Positions 27,380-36,026 of a stretch of DNA of 64,000 nt are shown here, in pieces. The translations under genes were made by a program, and so were the position numbers. Source of the DNA: Saprospiraceae bacterium (GTDB lineage: Bacteria; Bacteroidota; Bacteroidia; Chitinophagales; Saprospiraceae). The notes under the pieces were generated by a model, which searched no databases, had not been told where the DNA came from, and saw nothing but the letters and a program-made list of their open reading frames with translations. Position 1 is the stretch's first letter. Every line of letters begins with the position of its first letter. The DNA lies in the NCBI GenBank assembly GCA_016717655.1, contig JADKFC010000030.1, forward strand, positions 124,001 to 188,000, given 5' to 3'.

Positions 27380-28077
27380 AAAAAAAACTGATAGCGCTGA
27401 CAGGTGCAGGGATTTCCGCAGAAAGTGGAATTAAGACATTCAGAGATGCCGATGGACTATGGGAGGGACATGATGTAATGGAGGTAGCAACCCCACAGGG
27501 GTTTAAAAAAAATCCTGCTTTGGTCTTGGATTTTTACAATCAACGACGCAGACAATTGAAGGAGGTAGCCCCCAATGCGGCCCATCTTGCTTTAAAAGAG
27601 CTCGAACTGACTTACGAGGTCCATGTCATCACCCAAAATGTTGATGATTTTCATGAAAGAGCAGGTTCGACAGCGGTGCTTCACCTGCATGGCGAGCTCA
27701 AAAAGGTAAGAAGTTTATGCTATCCTTTTAAATCCTATAACTGGGATGGTGATTTGACACTTGAAGACCGGTGCGAAAATGGATTTGGACTAAGGCCCCA
27801 TATTGTATGGTTTGGAGAAGAAGTACCGGCCCTGGAAGAAGCCGCTAATCTGATTGCAGATGCAGATCTGGTGTTGGTCATTGGTTCTTCGATGCAAGTA
27901 TATCCGGCAGCCGGCCTGGTGGGTTTAGCGCCCCCTGATGCCAGGGTATTTTACATTGACCCAAAGCCTACCTTATCCTATGAGCTCCAAATGCGCAAAA
28001 ACCTGAAAGTGCTGCCTATGAAAGCAACCGAAGGCATGGATGAAATTTTGAAAATTCTCAGCCAAAGTGGCGATTAG
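27376..28077 (+). CDS. cobB: Sir2-family NAD-dependent protein deacylase
   Basis: This sirtuin removes acyl groups from lysine using NAD+. It shows LTGAGISAESGIKTFRDADGLW, TQNVDDFHERAG with Gln-Asn-Asp, the catalytic His in LHLHGEL and RPHIVWFGEEVP. The helix FYNQRRRQL carries the Tyr-x-x-Arg pair of class III (SIRT5-like) enzymes that prefer succinyl or malonyl lysine. Only two cysteines remain in the zinc-ribbon region, so that ribbon is reduced. At 233 residues it is full length. Its four-base overlap with DUF2461 implies coupled translation. Confidence 0.9.
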   Translation: MKKKLIALTGAGISAESGIKTFRDADGLWEGHDVMEVATPQGFKKNPALVLDFYNQRRRQLKEVAPNAAHLALKELELTYEVHVITQNVDDFHERAGSTAVLHLHGELKKVRSLCYPFKSYNWDGDLTLEDRCENGFGLRPHIVWFGEEVPALEEAANLIADADLVLVIGSSMQVYPAAGLVGLAPPDARVFYIDPKPTLSYELQMRKNLKVLPMKATEGMDEILKILSQSGD

Positions 28078-28082
28078 TTATT

Positions 28083-28090
28083 TATCTTTG
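28083..28090 (+). promoter_or_regulatory. -7 element (TATCTTTG) of the lipoprotein gene
   Basis: TATCTTTG begins five bases after the sirtuin stop and lies 17 bases before the lipoprotein ATG. It separates that gene from the upstream operon. Confidence 0.65.
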
Positions 28091-28107
28091 AAATAAAAAA
28101 GATTATC

Positions 28108-28641
28108 ATGCGTAAAAATTTGTTTGTATTCGTATTGGGTTTTAGCCTTTTAACTGCTTTTTCGTGCAAGAAGGAGGAAGCTGAAATCAAAGGCTGCAGA
28201 GATACCGAAGCTGAAAATTACAATGCGGCAGCCAATGCCGACGGGGAATGTGTTTACGCCCGAGATAAGTTTGTAGGTACTTATGCCGGCACCCTGACTT
28301 GTCCGGGAGCGTTAAACCTCATAAGTGGTCAAACCAATTTTAACATTGACGAAGACATTACAGGTGGGAAAAACGATGTAACCGTTTTAATCAGCACAAC
28401 TACGGGATTGGTTGTTCCTGTTACGGGAACGTGCAGTGGCAACAAGTTGACCATTGATGCCGTACTTAAAAATCTGACGATTACCTTAGTAGGTAGTCCT
28501 GTTTTGGTTGACATAACAGCTAAAGGTGAGGTTACCTTGACAGATAAACTGCTCACAGGAAGTCTATCACTGGTAGCTAAAGGCGTACAGCTTCCACTTG
28601 AGCTTAGCGACACCTGTCCTATCAGCGCAACAAAACAATAA
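28108..28641 (+). CDS. Lipoprotein with a Bacteroidota GC-D-N-Y motif
   Basis: A 19-residue signal ends in the lipobox LLTAFSC, with a KKEE stretch right after the lipid-bearing Cys. Next is a short motif (GCRDTEAENYNAAANADGEC) of the kind repeated in many secreted Bacteroidota proteins. The remaining 130 residues are predicted beta-rich (DVTVLISTTTGLVVPVTGTC, NLTITLVGSPVLVDITAKG) with two Cys that may pair. It is probably anchored to a membrane leaflet, exported from the cytoplasm. No enzymatic motif is visible and no function is assigned. Confidence 0.8.
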   Translation: MRKNLFVFVLGFSLLTAFSCKKEEAEIKGCRDTEAENYNAAANADGECVYARDKFVGTYAGTLTCPGALNLISGQTNFNIDEDITGGKNDVTVLISTTTGLVVPVTGTCSGNKLTIDAVLKNLTITLVGSPVLVDITAKGEVTLTDKLLTGSLSLVAKGVQLPLELSDTCPISATKQ

Positions 28642-28643
28642 AA

Positions 28644-29330
28644 TCAGTGGCCATCCATGCTGTGGATGGCCCCATTTTCACATTTATAGATTCTTGCCGG
28701 GAACTTGTCTATGATTCGATAATCATGGGTTGCCAGGATCATAGCAGAGTTGTTTTCTTTACACACCCGATTTAACAGATAAAGGATTTCATCAGAAGTA
28801 TCCGGGTCAAGATTACCAGTGGGTTCATCTGCAATAATGATTTCCGGCTTATTTATGATCGCTCGGGCGATGGCCAGGCGTTGTTGTTCTCCGCCCGATA
28901 ACTGGTGTACTTTTGTATTAAAATAAGAAAGAAGTCCTACCTCATTCAATACCTCCTCTACCCTGTTTCTGATGGCAGTTTTATCTCTCCAATCTGTGGC
29001 TACCATTACAAAAGATAAGTTATGGGCAACCGTCCATTGTTTAAATAGGTAGAAATCCTGAAAAACCATACCCAGTCGTCTTCTCAATTCCGGAACCTGG
29101 GCTCTTTTTATTTTGCGCAGATCATAATCAAGCACCCGGGCTGCCCCTTCTTTGATGATGGCTTCACCATAAATGGATTTGAGTAAGCTTGATTTACCAC
29201 TCCCTGATTTACCGATGATATAACATATTTCCGCCTGTACCAAATCGAAATTAACTTTGTCCAAAACGATGTTTCCGCTTTGTTCGATGGTGGTCTCTTT
29301 AAATTCAACTACAATGGGTAACGTCGACAC
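28644..29330 (-). CDS. ftsE: FtsE-like ABC transporter ATP-binding protein
   Basis: This ABC ATPase has Walker A GKSGSGKSSL, Q-loop VFQDFYLFKQWTVAHNL, signature LSGGEQQRLAIARA, Walker B EIIIADEPTGNLDPDT and the His switch ATHDYRI. The LPELRRRLGMVFQDF-like region and overall size (228 residues) match FtsE, which with FtsX couples division to peptidoglycan hydrolase activation at the inner membrane. No ftsX is adjacent, which is usual in Bacteroidota where the pair is split. A LolD/MacB-type export ATPase is the main alternative. Confidence 0.8.
   Translation of the reverse strand: MSTLPIVVEFKETTIEQSGNIVLDKVNFDLVQAEICYIIGKSGSGKSSLLKSIYGEAIIKEGAARVLDYDLRKIKRAQVPELRRRLGMVFQDFYLFKQWTVAHNLSFVMVATDWRDKTAIRNRVEEVLNEVGLLSYFNTKVHQLSGGEQQRLAIARAIINKPEIIIADEPTGNLDPDTSDEILYLLNRVCKENNSAMILATHDYRIIDKFPARIYKCENGAIHSMDGH
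28649..28677 (+). terminator. Terminator of the lipoprotein gene, inside the ftsE 3' end
   Basis: GGCCATCCA (28649-28657) pairs with TGGATGGCC (28663-28671), followed by CCATTTT. It lies eight bases after the lipoprotein stop and encodes part of the convergent ftsE C terminus, so one sequence does both jobs. The T-run is short. Confidence 0.55.
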
Positions 29331-29343
29331 TTTTATTATTAAT

Positions 29344-30166
29344 TTATAGTTCGCACTGAATCTGATAGATATTGGGCCACATTTTACCTGTTACCCATAG
29401 CTGACCGGAACCAGGGTTGTATGCGATGCCATTCATTTCTGCACAATATCAGGTTTTTACTCTTGGCATCATTAAATGTGCAGCCATATCCAAAACCCTA
29501 CTACATTGCCGGTAGTAGCGTTGATTTTAGCAATTTGGGTGCTGGTCAAATGTTGGCGAAGATGTAACCATTAACATATTCCAGTTCATTTAGATAGTAA
29601 ACCGGATTGCCATTTGCTTTGATGCTTAGTTCTTTGGTTTTATTGTAATTATCAGGATTAATAAACGTGAGTTTATCAGTACCATCGCTCATGATCAATT
29701 CCTTTCCATCGGTGGTGAGTCCCCACCCTTCAGCATTGGCATATTTAAAAGTACCTAAGCTTTTAAAAGTGGTGGCATCATAGATAAAGGCCAATTGGTT
29801 TTTGTAGGTAAGTTGGTACAATTTGCCATTGAGTATACATACACCCTCTCCAAAAAATTTGGTTCTATCCAGTTCTACTTTTACATCGATTTTTCCGGTT
29901 TTTATATCTACAGGGCCTGCAATTGACCTAGTCTGCGATAGTTCCTGGGGTGAACCAGTACCCTCAAATAATTTCCCATTCTCAAAAAAGAGTCCTTCCG
30001 TAAATGAAGTGATGTCGTGCGGTGTTTGCGGACAATATATAGGACATTTGTTTGGCTGTCTCAGCCTTAGTACCTTGATTATCTGTTGATTTTGATCTTT
30101 TGGAGTCTCTTTGCATGCCCCGAAAATGAGAGTAATAGTCAGAACAAGCAGCAGCACATTTTTCAT
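29344..30166 (-). CDS. Glutaminyl-peptide cyclotransferase, lipoprotein (3' end damaged)
   Basis: This enzyme converts N-terminal Gln of exported proteins to pyroglutamate. The signal ends in lipobox LIFGAC. The beta-propeller part shows PHDITSFTEGLFFENGKLFEG, TKFFGEGVCILNGKLYQLTY, GWGLTTDGKELIMSDGTD and LNELEYVNGYIFAN, which are hallmarks of the bacterial/plant-type enzyme. The longest frame stops at 29546. Continuing through a missing base near 29546-29547, a short A4 run at 29492-29495 and an in-frame TGA at 29449-29451 recovers the expected MNGIAYNPGSGQLWVTGKMW end and a TAA at 29344. At least three lesions fall in 100 bases, so the consensus is probably poor here. The T9SS gene upstream is its possible substrate. 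Confidence 0.85.
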
Positions 30167-30238
30167 TACAACCTTTTTGCCGCAAAATAACGTTATTTTT
30201 TCATGTGTAGGTGTGTGAAAAGCAAAGTATTATAAAAA

Positions 30239-30264
30239 AAAAGGCCTGTCTTGTGACAGGCCTT
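30239..30264 (-). terminator. Terminator of the thioredoxin-headed T9SS gene
   Basis: AAGGCCTGTC (30241-30250) pairs with GACAGGCCTT (30255-30264), loop TTGT. On the minus strand the stem runs into nine or more T. It lies 23 bases after the gene's stop. Confidence 0.9.
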
Positions 30265-30286
30265 TCTATTATTTGAAGGTTACTTA

Positions 30287-30781
30287 TTATTTGGTAACAA
30301 TAAACTTCCTTTGTGCTACTCCTTCAGCTGTCTTCATTTCAAGAAGATAAACACCGGTCTGGAAAGCAGAAACATCGATTCTGTCAGAGATCTGAGTTCC
30401 TTTGTAGGCAACTTTGCTCCACAATAATTTACCTGTAACGGTATAGATATTTACGGTTGCTCCAACTACTTGGTTGGTGTTGATTTCAAAGAACAAAAGA
30501 TCAGATGTTGGATTTGGATAAACTTTGAATCCGGTTACAAAGTCAGGATCGTTAACATTGGTAATGTTTTCCACTACAAATGGTCCGAATGTTTTTTGGC
30601 AGCCATTTTCATCTGTAACTACTGCTGTGTAGCTACCTGGAGTCAAGTTTTCCAATGAAATTGCCTGTTGCACCATTGCTCCAAACCACTGACAAGTTGC
30701 CACTACCTCCTGCAGTTGCAAGACTAATAGCACCGTTGGCAGCACCATTGGTGGCATTGGTAATATTAGCTGCTGCCTCAA
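30287..30781 (-). CDS. Thioredoxin-headed T9SS protein, C-terminal part with type A sorting domain
   Basis: The second half of this fragment is a type A (Por) secretion sorting domain: KVYPNPTSDLLFFEINTNQV, VNIYTVTGKLLWS, IDVSAFQTGVYLLEM and the terminal KFIVTK. Before it lies the last SprB-like repeat (ENLTPGSYTAVVTDENGC). It is the same gene as 30633-33434. The frame changes near 30660-30672, where WSNGATG should run directly into AISLENLTPG. The domain directs export through the T9SS and usually attachment to anionic lipopolysaccharide. Confidence 0.88.
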   Translation of the reverse strand: MRQQLILPMPPMVLPTVLLVLQLQEVVATCQWFGAMVQQAISLENLTPGSYTAVVTDENGCQKTFGPFVVENITNVNDPDFVTGFKVYPNPTSDLLFFEINTNQVVGATVNIYTVTGKLLWSKVAYKGTQISDRIDVSAFQTGVYLLEMKTAEGVAQRKFIVTK

Positions 30782-33434
30782 TTGCTATACCTTCGGTGAT
30801 AACAAATGTTTGAGAAACAGAGAAACTACTTTCGTCAGTTACAACGCAAGTATAGGTACCTGCACCCAGGTTGGTAATGGTCTGAGTGTTGGCAGTGAAT
30901 CCGTTAGGGCCTGTCCATGCATATGTTAATACTCCCTGGAAAGGACCACCAGAAACCTCTGCTGAGATTGATCCTGCTGCAGCGCCATTACAAATATTGT
31001 TAACCACTGTACCTGCTACTGCTGGTGTAGTGTAATATACTACATCATTGCACTGAGTGACACTGCCACATTCTGTAGTGGTAGTAAGGCAGATGTTGTA
31101 AGTACCTGAGCTTGCGAAAGAAACTTGGATGTTTTCGCCTTCGATCACCTGACCGTTGCCAAGATTCCATGAAGCTGAACCATTTCCTGTATTTACAAGA
31201 TTAAGAAGACCGCTGTTCAGGGATGTTGTAAAGTTGGCTACTGCTGAATTGATAACCTGATTTACTACTACATTGAGGCTTGACTGGCATAATGTAACAT
31301 TATTTACTGCAGTCATCGTATATGTGCCAGCCTGGTTTACTACCGGAGTGAGGGTATTGCCACCACTTACAATATTACCATCAGCTGTTGCCCATGAAAT
31401 GGTATATTCAGTAGGAACGCCTGTCAACTCACCAGTAATGGTAATTTCAGATACGACACAAGTTAGATTAGCAGGAGCCTGGGCACCAATTTGTGGTAAG
31501 CCCGCAGCAGAAGAAACAGTTGATTCTGCAGTAGTGCTGCAACCATTAGGTCCTGTTGCTGTAGCGGTAAAGGTACCGGAGTTGGACACTGTAACACAGT
31601 TTCCTGCAACAGGAGATCCATTGATGTTCCAGCTTACAGTAGAAGTGGGTGCTACTGTAGCACAGATTTCAGCAGAATTAATTGCACAAGTCAATTCAGC
31701 GTTTGTAACAGCTATACTTGGAGTAGTAACATCTTCAGTTACTTCAACCGCAGAAGCTGAGGTACAGCCATTGGAGGTATCAGTTACCAAAAGGTTGTAA
31801 ACTCCCGGATCCTGAACTTCAATAGTGGCCGTGGTTCCTACCACATTGCTATTGGTTGACCATTGATAGGTAATATTTGGTCCTGCAGAAGATGCAGCCG
31901 CGCTTAAGGTTGTAGTTGTTACAGCACATGTGAGCTGTGAAGGTGCTCCAGCGTTGGCCAATGGACCATTGTTAACCATGGTTACAATAGCTGAACTGTT
32001 TTGTGAACAGTTGGTAGTTGTGTTAGTTACTTTTAAGTTGTAAGTACCCGGAGCATTTACCAGGGCATTCAATGTATTGGCTCCTGAAACAATGTTTCCA
32101 TTGGTAGTGGTCCATAAGTAGGTGTAACTACTGCCTGTTGAAGAACCGGCACCTGAACCGGTAACCTGAGTGGTAGAACAATTAAGGCTTCCTGATGGCG
32201 CAGCAGCTGCGGCAGGAGTACCTGTAGATTCTATTTCAAATTCACCTGTATCAAAACAACCGTTGAGGTCAGTTACTGTGTATTCATAAATACCTGGAGC
32301 AAGGTCAAAAAATACATTGCTTGTAGTTGCATTTTCTGTTCCTAACTGATAAAAGTGAAAACCTGTTCCTCCTTCAGACTCGATGGTCGCTGATCCATTT
32401 GAATTGTTACATGTTGCGCTATTTGTAAATGCAAATGAAGATAGAGCTTCAGGCTCAGTAATTTCAAAAGTTTGTTCTGTAGTACAGCCTACGTTATCCG
32501 TAACGGTAACAGTATATGCACCAGGAGAAAGGTCATCGATGGCGTTGCCAAGGTCACCTGTATTCCACTCGTAGCTGTATCCTGGATAACCACCTGCAGG
32601 GTTTACAGAAATTCCTCCATTGTTGTAAGAGAAACAAGTAACATCAGATAATGAATAGTTTTCAGTATTGAGTGGGGTGCTTGGTCCTGCAACCGTAAAA
32701 GACTGAGTCAGAAAATAACCATTGGCATCTTCCACTGTTACAGAATAAGTACCAGCATTTACACCTGTCAGGTCTTGTGCTGTTGAGCCATTGGACCAAG
32801 AGTATGACTTATTTAAATATCCACCTGTTACAGTAAGGTTAACACCTCCACCATTGGGACATTGAGCATCAAAAGCGTCACCTTCAACGGCCATGGTGAA
32901 TGACTGGAACATCCAGTTTTCCCATGTTGCAGCGCCTGCTTGACCAACTTCCCAAGCTCTTTTATCCGGAGAGATCGCATACAGCGTTGGATAATAAGCG
33001 ATGGAATAATTTGATTTGATGTAGGAAGTTGATGGCATCAAATCGATGATTGGGTAAGGAGTACCTTGAACCCAGTTGCCCTGAGTACCTCCAACACAGC
33101 CTGATGGGCCATAAAGGCAGGCGGTATTGGTGCTCAAGTCAGCTTCTAAGAAAAAAACCATGATTTCATCAGATCCGTTTGGACCGTGTTCATTGTACAA
33201 TTCTTCCAAAACACCTGAATTGTGGTAGTTCCAACAAGGACCACACCAGGTTGCAGAAAAATCGATGACAACCGGTTTCCCTTGCTCAAGGAGGTCATAC
33301 AAATTCCAAGAATTACCGTTTAGGTCGGTAGCTGTCCAGTCCTGAGCAGTTGCACCATTTGGCAATTGCGCTGCCAATTGATTTACAAGAGTCAAACTAA
33401 AACAGAATAGGAGTAGAAGTAAAAATTTCCTCAT
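30633..33434 (-). CDS. Thioredoxin-headed T9SS type A surface protein, main part
   Basis: The ATG at 33434 (MRKFLLLLLFCFSLTLVNQL) gives a signal peptide with Gln as the likely first mature residue. A longer TTG start at 33464 falls on the -7 element. Residues 25-190 form a thioredoxin/TlpA-like domain with active site WCGPC (63-67), preceded by GKPVVIDFSAT and followed by a cis-Pro-type YYPTLYAI. The next 700 residues are SprB/PKD-like repeats (SYSWSNGSTAQDLTGV, YAWTGPNGFTANTQTI). The type A sorting domain lies in the 30287-30781 fragment. The whole gene is about 1,048 codons. It would display a redox domain on a stalk at the cell surface. The redox partner is unknown. Confidence 0.9.
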   Translation of the reverse strand: MRKFLLLLLFCFSLTLVNQLAAQLPNGATAQDWTATDLNGNSWNLYDLLEQGKPVVIDFSATWCGPCWNYHNSGVLEELYNEHGPNGSDEIMVFFLEADLSTNTACLYGPSGCVGGTQGNWVQGTPYPIIDLMPSTSYIKSNYSIAYYPTLYAISPDKRAWEVGQAGAATWENWMFQSFTMAVEGDAFDAQCPNGGGVNLTVTGGYLNKSYSWSNGSTAQDLTGVNAGTYSVTVEDANGYFLTQSFTVAGPSTPLNTENYSLSDVTCFSYNNGGISVNPAGGYPGYSYEWNTGDLGNAIDDLSPGAYTVTVTDNVGCTTEQTFEITEPEALSSFAFTNSATCNNSNGSATIESEGGTGFHFYQLGTENATTSNVFFDLAPGIYEYTVTDLNGCFDTGEFEIESTGTPAAAAAPSGSLNCSTTQVTGSGAGSSTGSSYTYLWTTTNGNIVSGANTLNALVNAPGTYNLKVTNTTTNCSQNSSAIVTMVNNGPLANAGAPSQLTCAVTTTTLSAAASSAGPNITYQWSTNSNVVGTTATIEVQDPGVYNLLVTDTSNGCTSASAVEVTEDVTTPSIAVTNAELTCAINSAEICATVAPTSTVSWNINGSPVAGNCVTVSNSGTFTATATGPNGCSTTAESTVSSAAGLPQIGAQAPANLTCVVSEITITGELTGVPTEYTISWATADGNIVSGGNTLTPVVNQAGTYTMTAVNNVTLCQSSLNVVVNQVINSAVANFTTSLNSGLLNLVNTGNGSASWNLGNGQVIEGENIQVSFASSGTYNICLTTTTECGSVTQCNDVVYYTTPAVAGTVVNNICNGAAAGSISAEVSGGPFQGVLTYAWTGPNGFTANTQTITNLGAGTYTCVVTDESSFSVSQTFVITEGIAIEAAANITNATNGAANGAISLATAGGSGNLSVVWSNGATGNFIGKLDSR

Positions 33435-33463
33435 TTTTAACAGTTTTACAGATTTATTTAGCA

Positions 33464-33471
33464 CAAATATA
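33464..33471 (-). promoter_or_regulatory. -7 element (TATATTTG) of the thioredoxin-headed T9SS gene
   Basis: TATATTTG reads 33471 to 33464 on the minus strand, with a TTTTG about 21 bases upstream. The leader to the ATG at 33434 would be about 25 bases. Confidence 0.6.
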
Positions 33472-33772
33472 AGAAGATGAAATTTTATATCACAAAAAAA
33501 TAAATATAGAAATTATATTTTGTATGGCGGGGCTATTTAAAGGTGAAAACAAATTTTAGCTTCAAATTATTGAAATTATCCAAATAATATTGCTAAAATT
33601 AATAAGACCTAAACTTGGGGTTCATTTTTTGTCGGTTCAGCGGCGCTTTAATTTCATCTAAAAATAAGGTTTTTAATTCTACTATTGGCGGTTTAAACAC
33701 ACTGAGACCAAAAAAATGGAAGGTATGTGGCCTATGTATGCCCAATATTATAATTCCAAAAATCCGGAAATT
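33472..33772. other. AT-rich intergenic stretch between ffh and the T9SS gene
   Basis: About 300 bases between two minus-strand genes. Just beyond the ffh stop a weak AAAAT-TTCCGG-ATTTT hairpin (around 33756-33772) could end the ffh transcript. I see no reading frame or other recognisable element in the rest. Confidence 0.4.
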
Positions 33773-35106
33773 TTAGCGCTTCATCCTCATTTGCTGCATG
33801 GCATTGCCCATTCCTTTACCTGTGCTCATCATTTGCATCATCTTTTTCATCTGATCAAATTGTTTGATAAACATATTTACATCATTGATTGACTTACCGC
33901 AGCCCAGTGCTATTCTTTTTTTGCGGTTCATATTGAGGATCTCCGGATTTTTTCTTTCGTCCGGGGTCATTGAAAAGATGATGGCTTCCACTTTTGTAAA
34001 TGCGGAATTGTCAATATCGAGATCTTTGGTGAGTTTATTCATACCTGGAATCATCCCCATGATTGACTTGAGGTCACCCATTTTTTTGATTTGATTCATT
34101 TGCGCAAGAAAGTCATTAAAATCAAACTTGTTTTTCCTGATTTTGCTCTCGAGCTTTTTGGCCTCTTTCTCGTCAAATTGTTCCTGGGCTTTTTCAACAA
34201 GAGACACAATATCTCCCATGCCCAGGATACGCTGTGCCATCCTTTCAGGGTAGAAGACATCAAGGGCATCCATTTTTTCACCCGTGGAAACAAATTTGAT
34301 GGGTTTGCCAACTGTATATTTGATAGATAAGGCAGCTCCACCTCTGGTATCACCATCGAGTTTGGTAAGTACTACCCCATCAAAGTTGAGTCTTTCATTG
34401 AATGCCTTTGCAGTATTGACTGCATCCTGACCTGTCATGGAGTCAACAACAAACAGCGTTTCTGAAGGAGTTACTGCTTCTTTAATCGCTGCAATTTCTG
34501 CCATCATTTCTTCATCCACCGCCAATCGGCCGGCCGTATCGATGATGACTACATCAAATTTCTGGTTAACCGCATACTCGATGGCATTTTTGGAAATTTC
34601 TACCGGTTTTTTATTGTCAACTTCTTTGTAAACTTCAACCCCTACAGATTCAGCTACTACTGACAATTGGTCAATGGCTGCAGGGCGGTATACATCGCAG
34701 GCAACCAGCAATACTTTTTGATTTTTTTTCTCTTTCAGGTATAAAGACAATTTACCCGAAAAAGTAGTCTTACCTGAACCTTGAAGACCCGAGATAAGGA
34801 TCACTCCCGGATTGCCTTTAAAATTGATTCCGGCTGCCTGGCCTCCCATGAGGTCGACCATTTCATCCATCACAATTTTAACCATCAGCTCACCCGGTTT
34901 GACCGACTGTAATACATTGTCGGAGCCGAGGGCCTTGTCCTTTACCTTATCGGTGAACTCTTTGGCAATGGTATAATTGACATCGGCGTCGACTAGGCGC
35001 GTCTGATCTCTTTGATCGATTGGGCGATGTTAATTTCAGTAAGTTTGGCATCGCCTTTCAGCATTTTTAGCGCGCCATCCAGCTTTTCACTTAAACTATC
35101 AAACAT
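33773..35106 (-). CDS. ffh: Signal recognition particle GTPase Ffh (frame broken near the N terminus)
   Basis: Ffh binds signal sequences on ribosomes and delivers them with FtsY to the Sec translocon. The gene starts at ATG 35106 (MFDSLSEKLDGALKMLKGDA), continues to EIRRA and meets a stop because one base is missing at 34996-34997. Restoring it gives LVDADVNYTIAKEFTDKVKD and joins the long frame from 34885. The GTPase domain shows GLQGSGKTTFSGKL (G1), DVYRPAA (G2), DTAGRL (G3), TKLDGDTRGG (G4). The C-terminal Met-rich M domain is MKKMMQMMSTGKGMGNAMQQ. The full length is about 444 residues. It is essential, so an assembly error is the likely cause of the break. Confidence 0.95.
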
Positions 35107-35201
35107 TTTAGTCAGATTTTGTAATCAGATTGCAAATCAACGCAGGCCGATATGACCTATGAAATGCGGGTGCGAAAATACATCAAACTCGCGAAAAAAC
35201 A

Positions 35202-35963
35202 TCACAAGCCAATAGATTTGGCTTCATTCCATAGGGCATCCATGGCTTCCAGACCCATGCCATCGAAGCTTTCGCCCGCTTTTTCTTCAATATAATTAAA
35301 CCGTCGGATGAATTTTTGGTTGATGGATTCAAGGGCCGATTCAGGATCTACATCAATAAATCTGGCGTAGTTGATTAAGGCAAATAGAACATCACCAAAT
35401 TCTTCCGCAATATGGGCTTGATTGCCCGACTGTTCTGCCTCCTTTAATTCAGCCAGCTCCTCTTCTACTTTTTGCCAAACCTGGCTCTTATGTTCCCATT
35501 CAAAGCCAACTTTTCCAGATTTCTCCTGAATGCGATACGCCTTAATAATGGCAGGAAGTCCGGATGGCACGCCGGCCAACACCGATTTTTTACCTTCTTT
35601 AAGCTTAAGCCGTTCCCAGTTCTGTTTCACCTCTTCTTCATCTTTGACCACCACATCGCCATAAATGTGTGGATGTCTGTGAATTAGCTTAGCATTTAGC
35701 TTATCAATGGCAGATTTGATGTCAAAAGCGCCCGTTTCTTCCCCCATTTTGGCATAAAAAACGATGTGAAGCAACAAATCTCCAATTTCTTCTTCAATGC
35801 CAGGGACGTCTCCTTTTGAGATGGCATCTGCCAACTCATAGGTTTCTTCGATGGTCAGGTTTCTCAGGGATGCAAAGGTTTGCTTTTTATCCCAGGGGCA
35901 TTGAGCCCTCAGGTCATTCATGATGTGTAACAATCGCTCGAAAGCATCTTTTTTGTCTTCCAT
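35202..35963 (-). CDS. mazG: Nucleoside triphosphate pyrophosphohydrolase MazG
   Basis: MazG hydrolyses NTPs to NMP and PPi, protecting against damaged nucleotides and modulating ppGpp. Both tandem MazG domains are visible. The first shows CPWDKKQTFASLRNLTIEE, EEIGDLLLHIVFYAKMG with the metal-binding EExxD, and RHPHIYGD. The second shows KVEEELAELKEAEQ and EEFGDVLFALINYARF. I chose ATG 35963 (253 residues). The frame opens earlier at a TTG at 36008, but that codon lies within the -7 promoter element. The gene is divergent from a small CxxC membrane-protein gene with abutting promoters. Confidence 0.95.
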   Translation of the reverse strand: MEDKKDAFERLLHIMNDLRAQCPWDKKQTFASLRNLTIEETYELADAISKGDVPGIEEEIGDLLLHIVFYAKMGEETGAFDIKSAIDKLNAKLIHRHPHIYGDVVVKDEEEVKQNWERLKLKEGKKSVLAGVPSGLPAIIKAYRIQEKSGKVGFEWEHKSQVWQKVEEELAELKEAEQSGNQAHIAEEFGDVLFALINYARFIDVDPESALESINQKFIRRFNYIEEKAGESFDGMGLEAMDALWNEAKSIGL

Positions 35964-35997
35964 TGGCAACAATGACTGGTTTTTAGAGTTTATACTG

Positions 35998-36005
35998 TAG
36001 TTTTG
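35998..36005 (+). promoter_or_regulatory. -7 element (TAGTTTTG) of the small CxxC protein gene
   Basis: TAGTTTTG matches TAnnTTTG and ends exactly where the opposite-strand element of mazG begins. The ATG at 36027 lies 21 bases downstream. Confidence 0.6.
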
Positions 36006-36013
36006 CAAAAGTA
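36006..36013 (-). promoter_or_regulatory. -7 element (TACTTTTG) of mazG
   Basis: TACTTTTG reads 36013 to 36006 on the minus strand, with no gap to the plus-strand element at 35998-36005. The mazG ATG at 35963 is 42 bases away. Confidence 0.6.
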
Positions 36014-36026
36014 AAATAAATCCAAG

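Noticed and set aside
30287..30781. Independent gene for the small T9SS C-terminal frame
   Set aside because: It has no signal peptide and its repeat continues the upstream protein exactly across a single frame change near 30660-30672.
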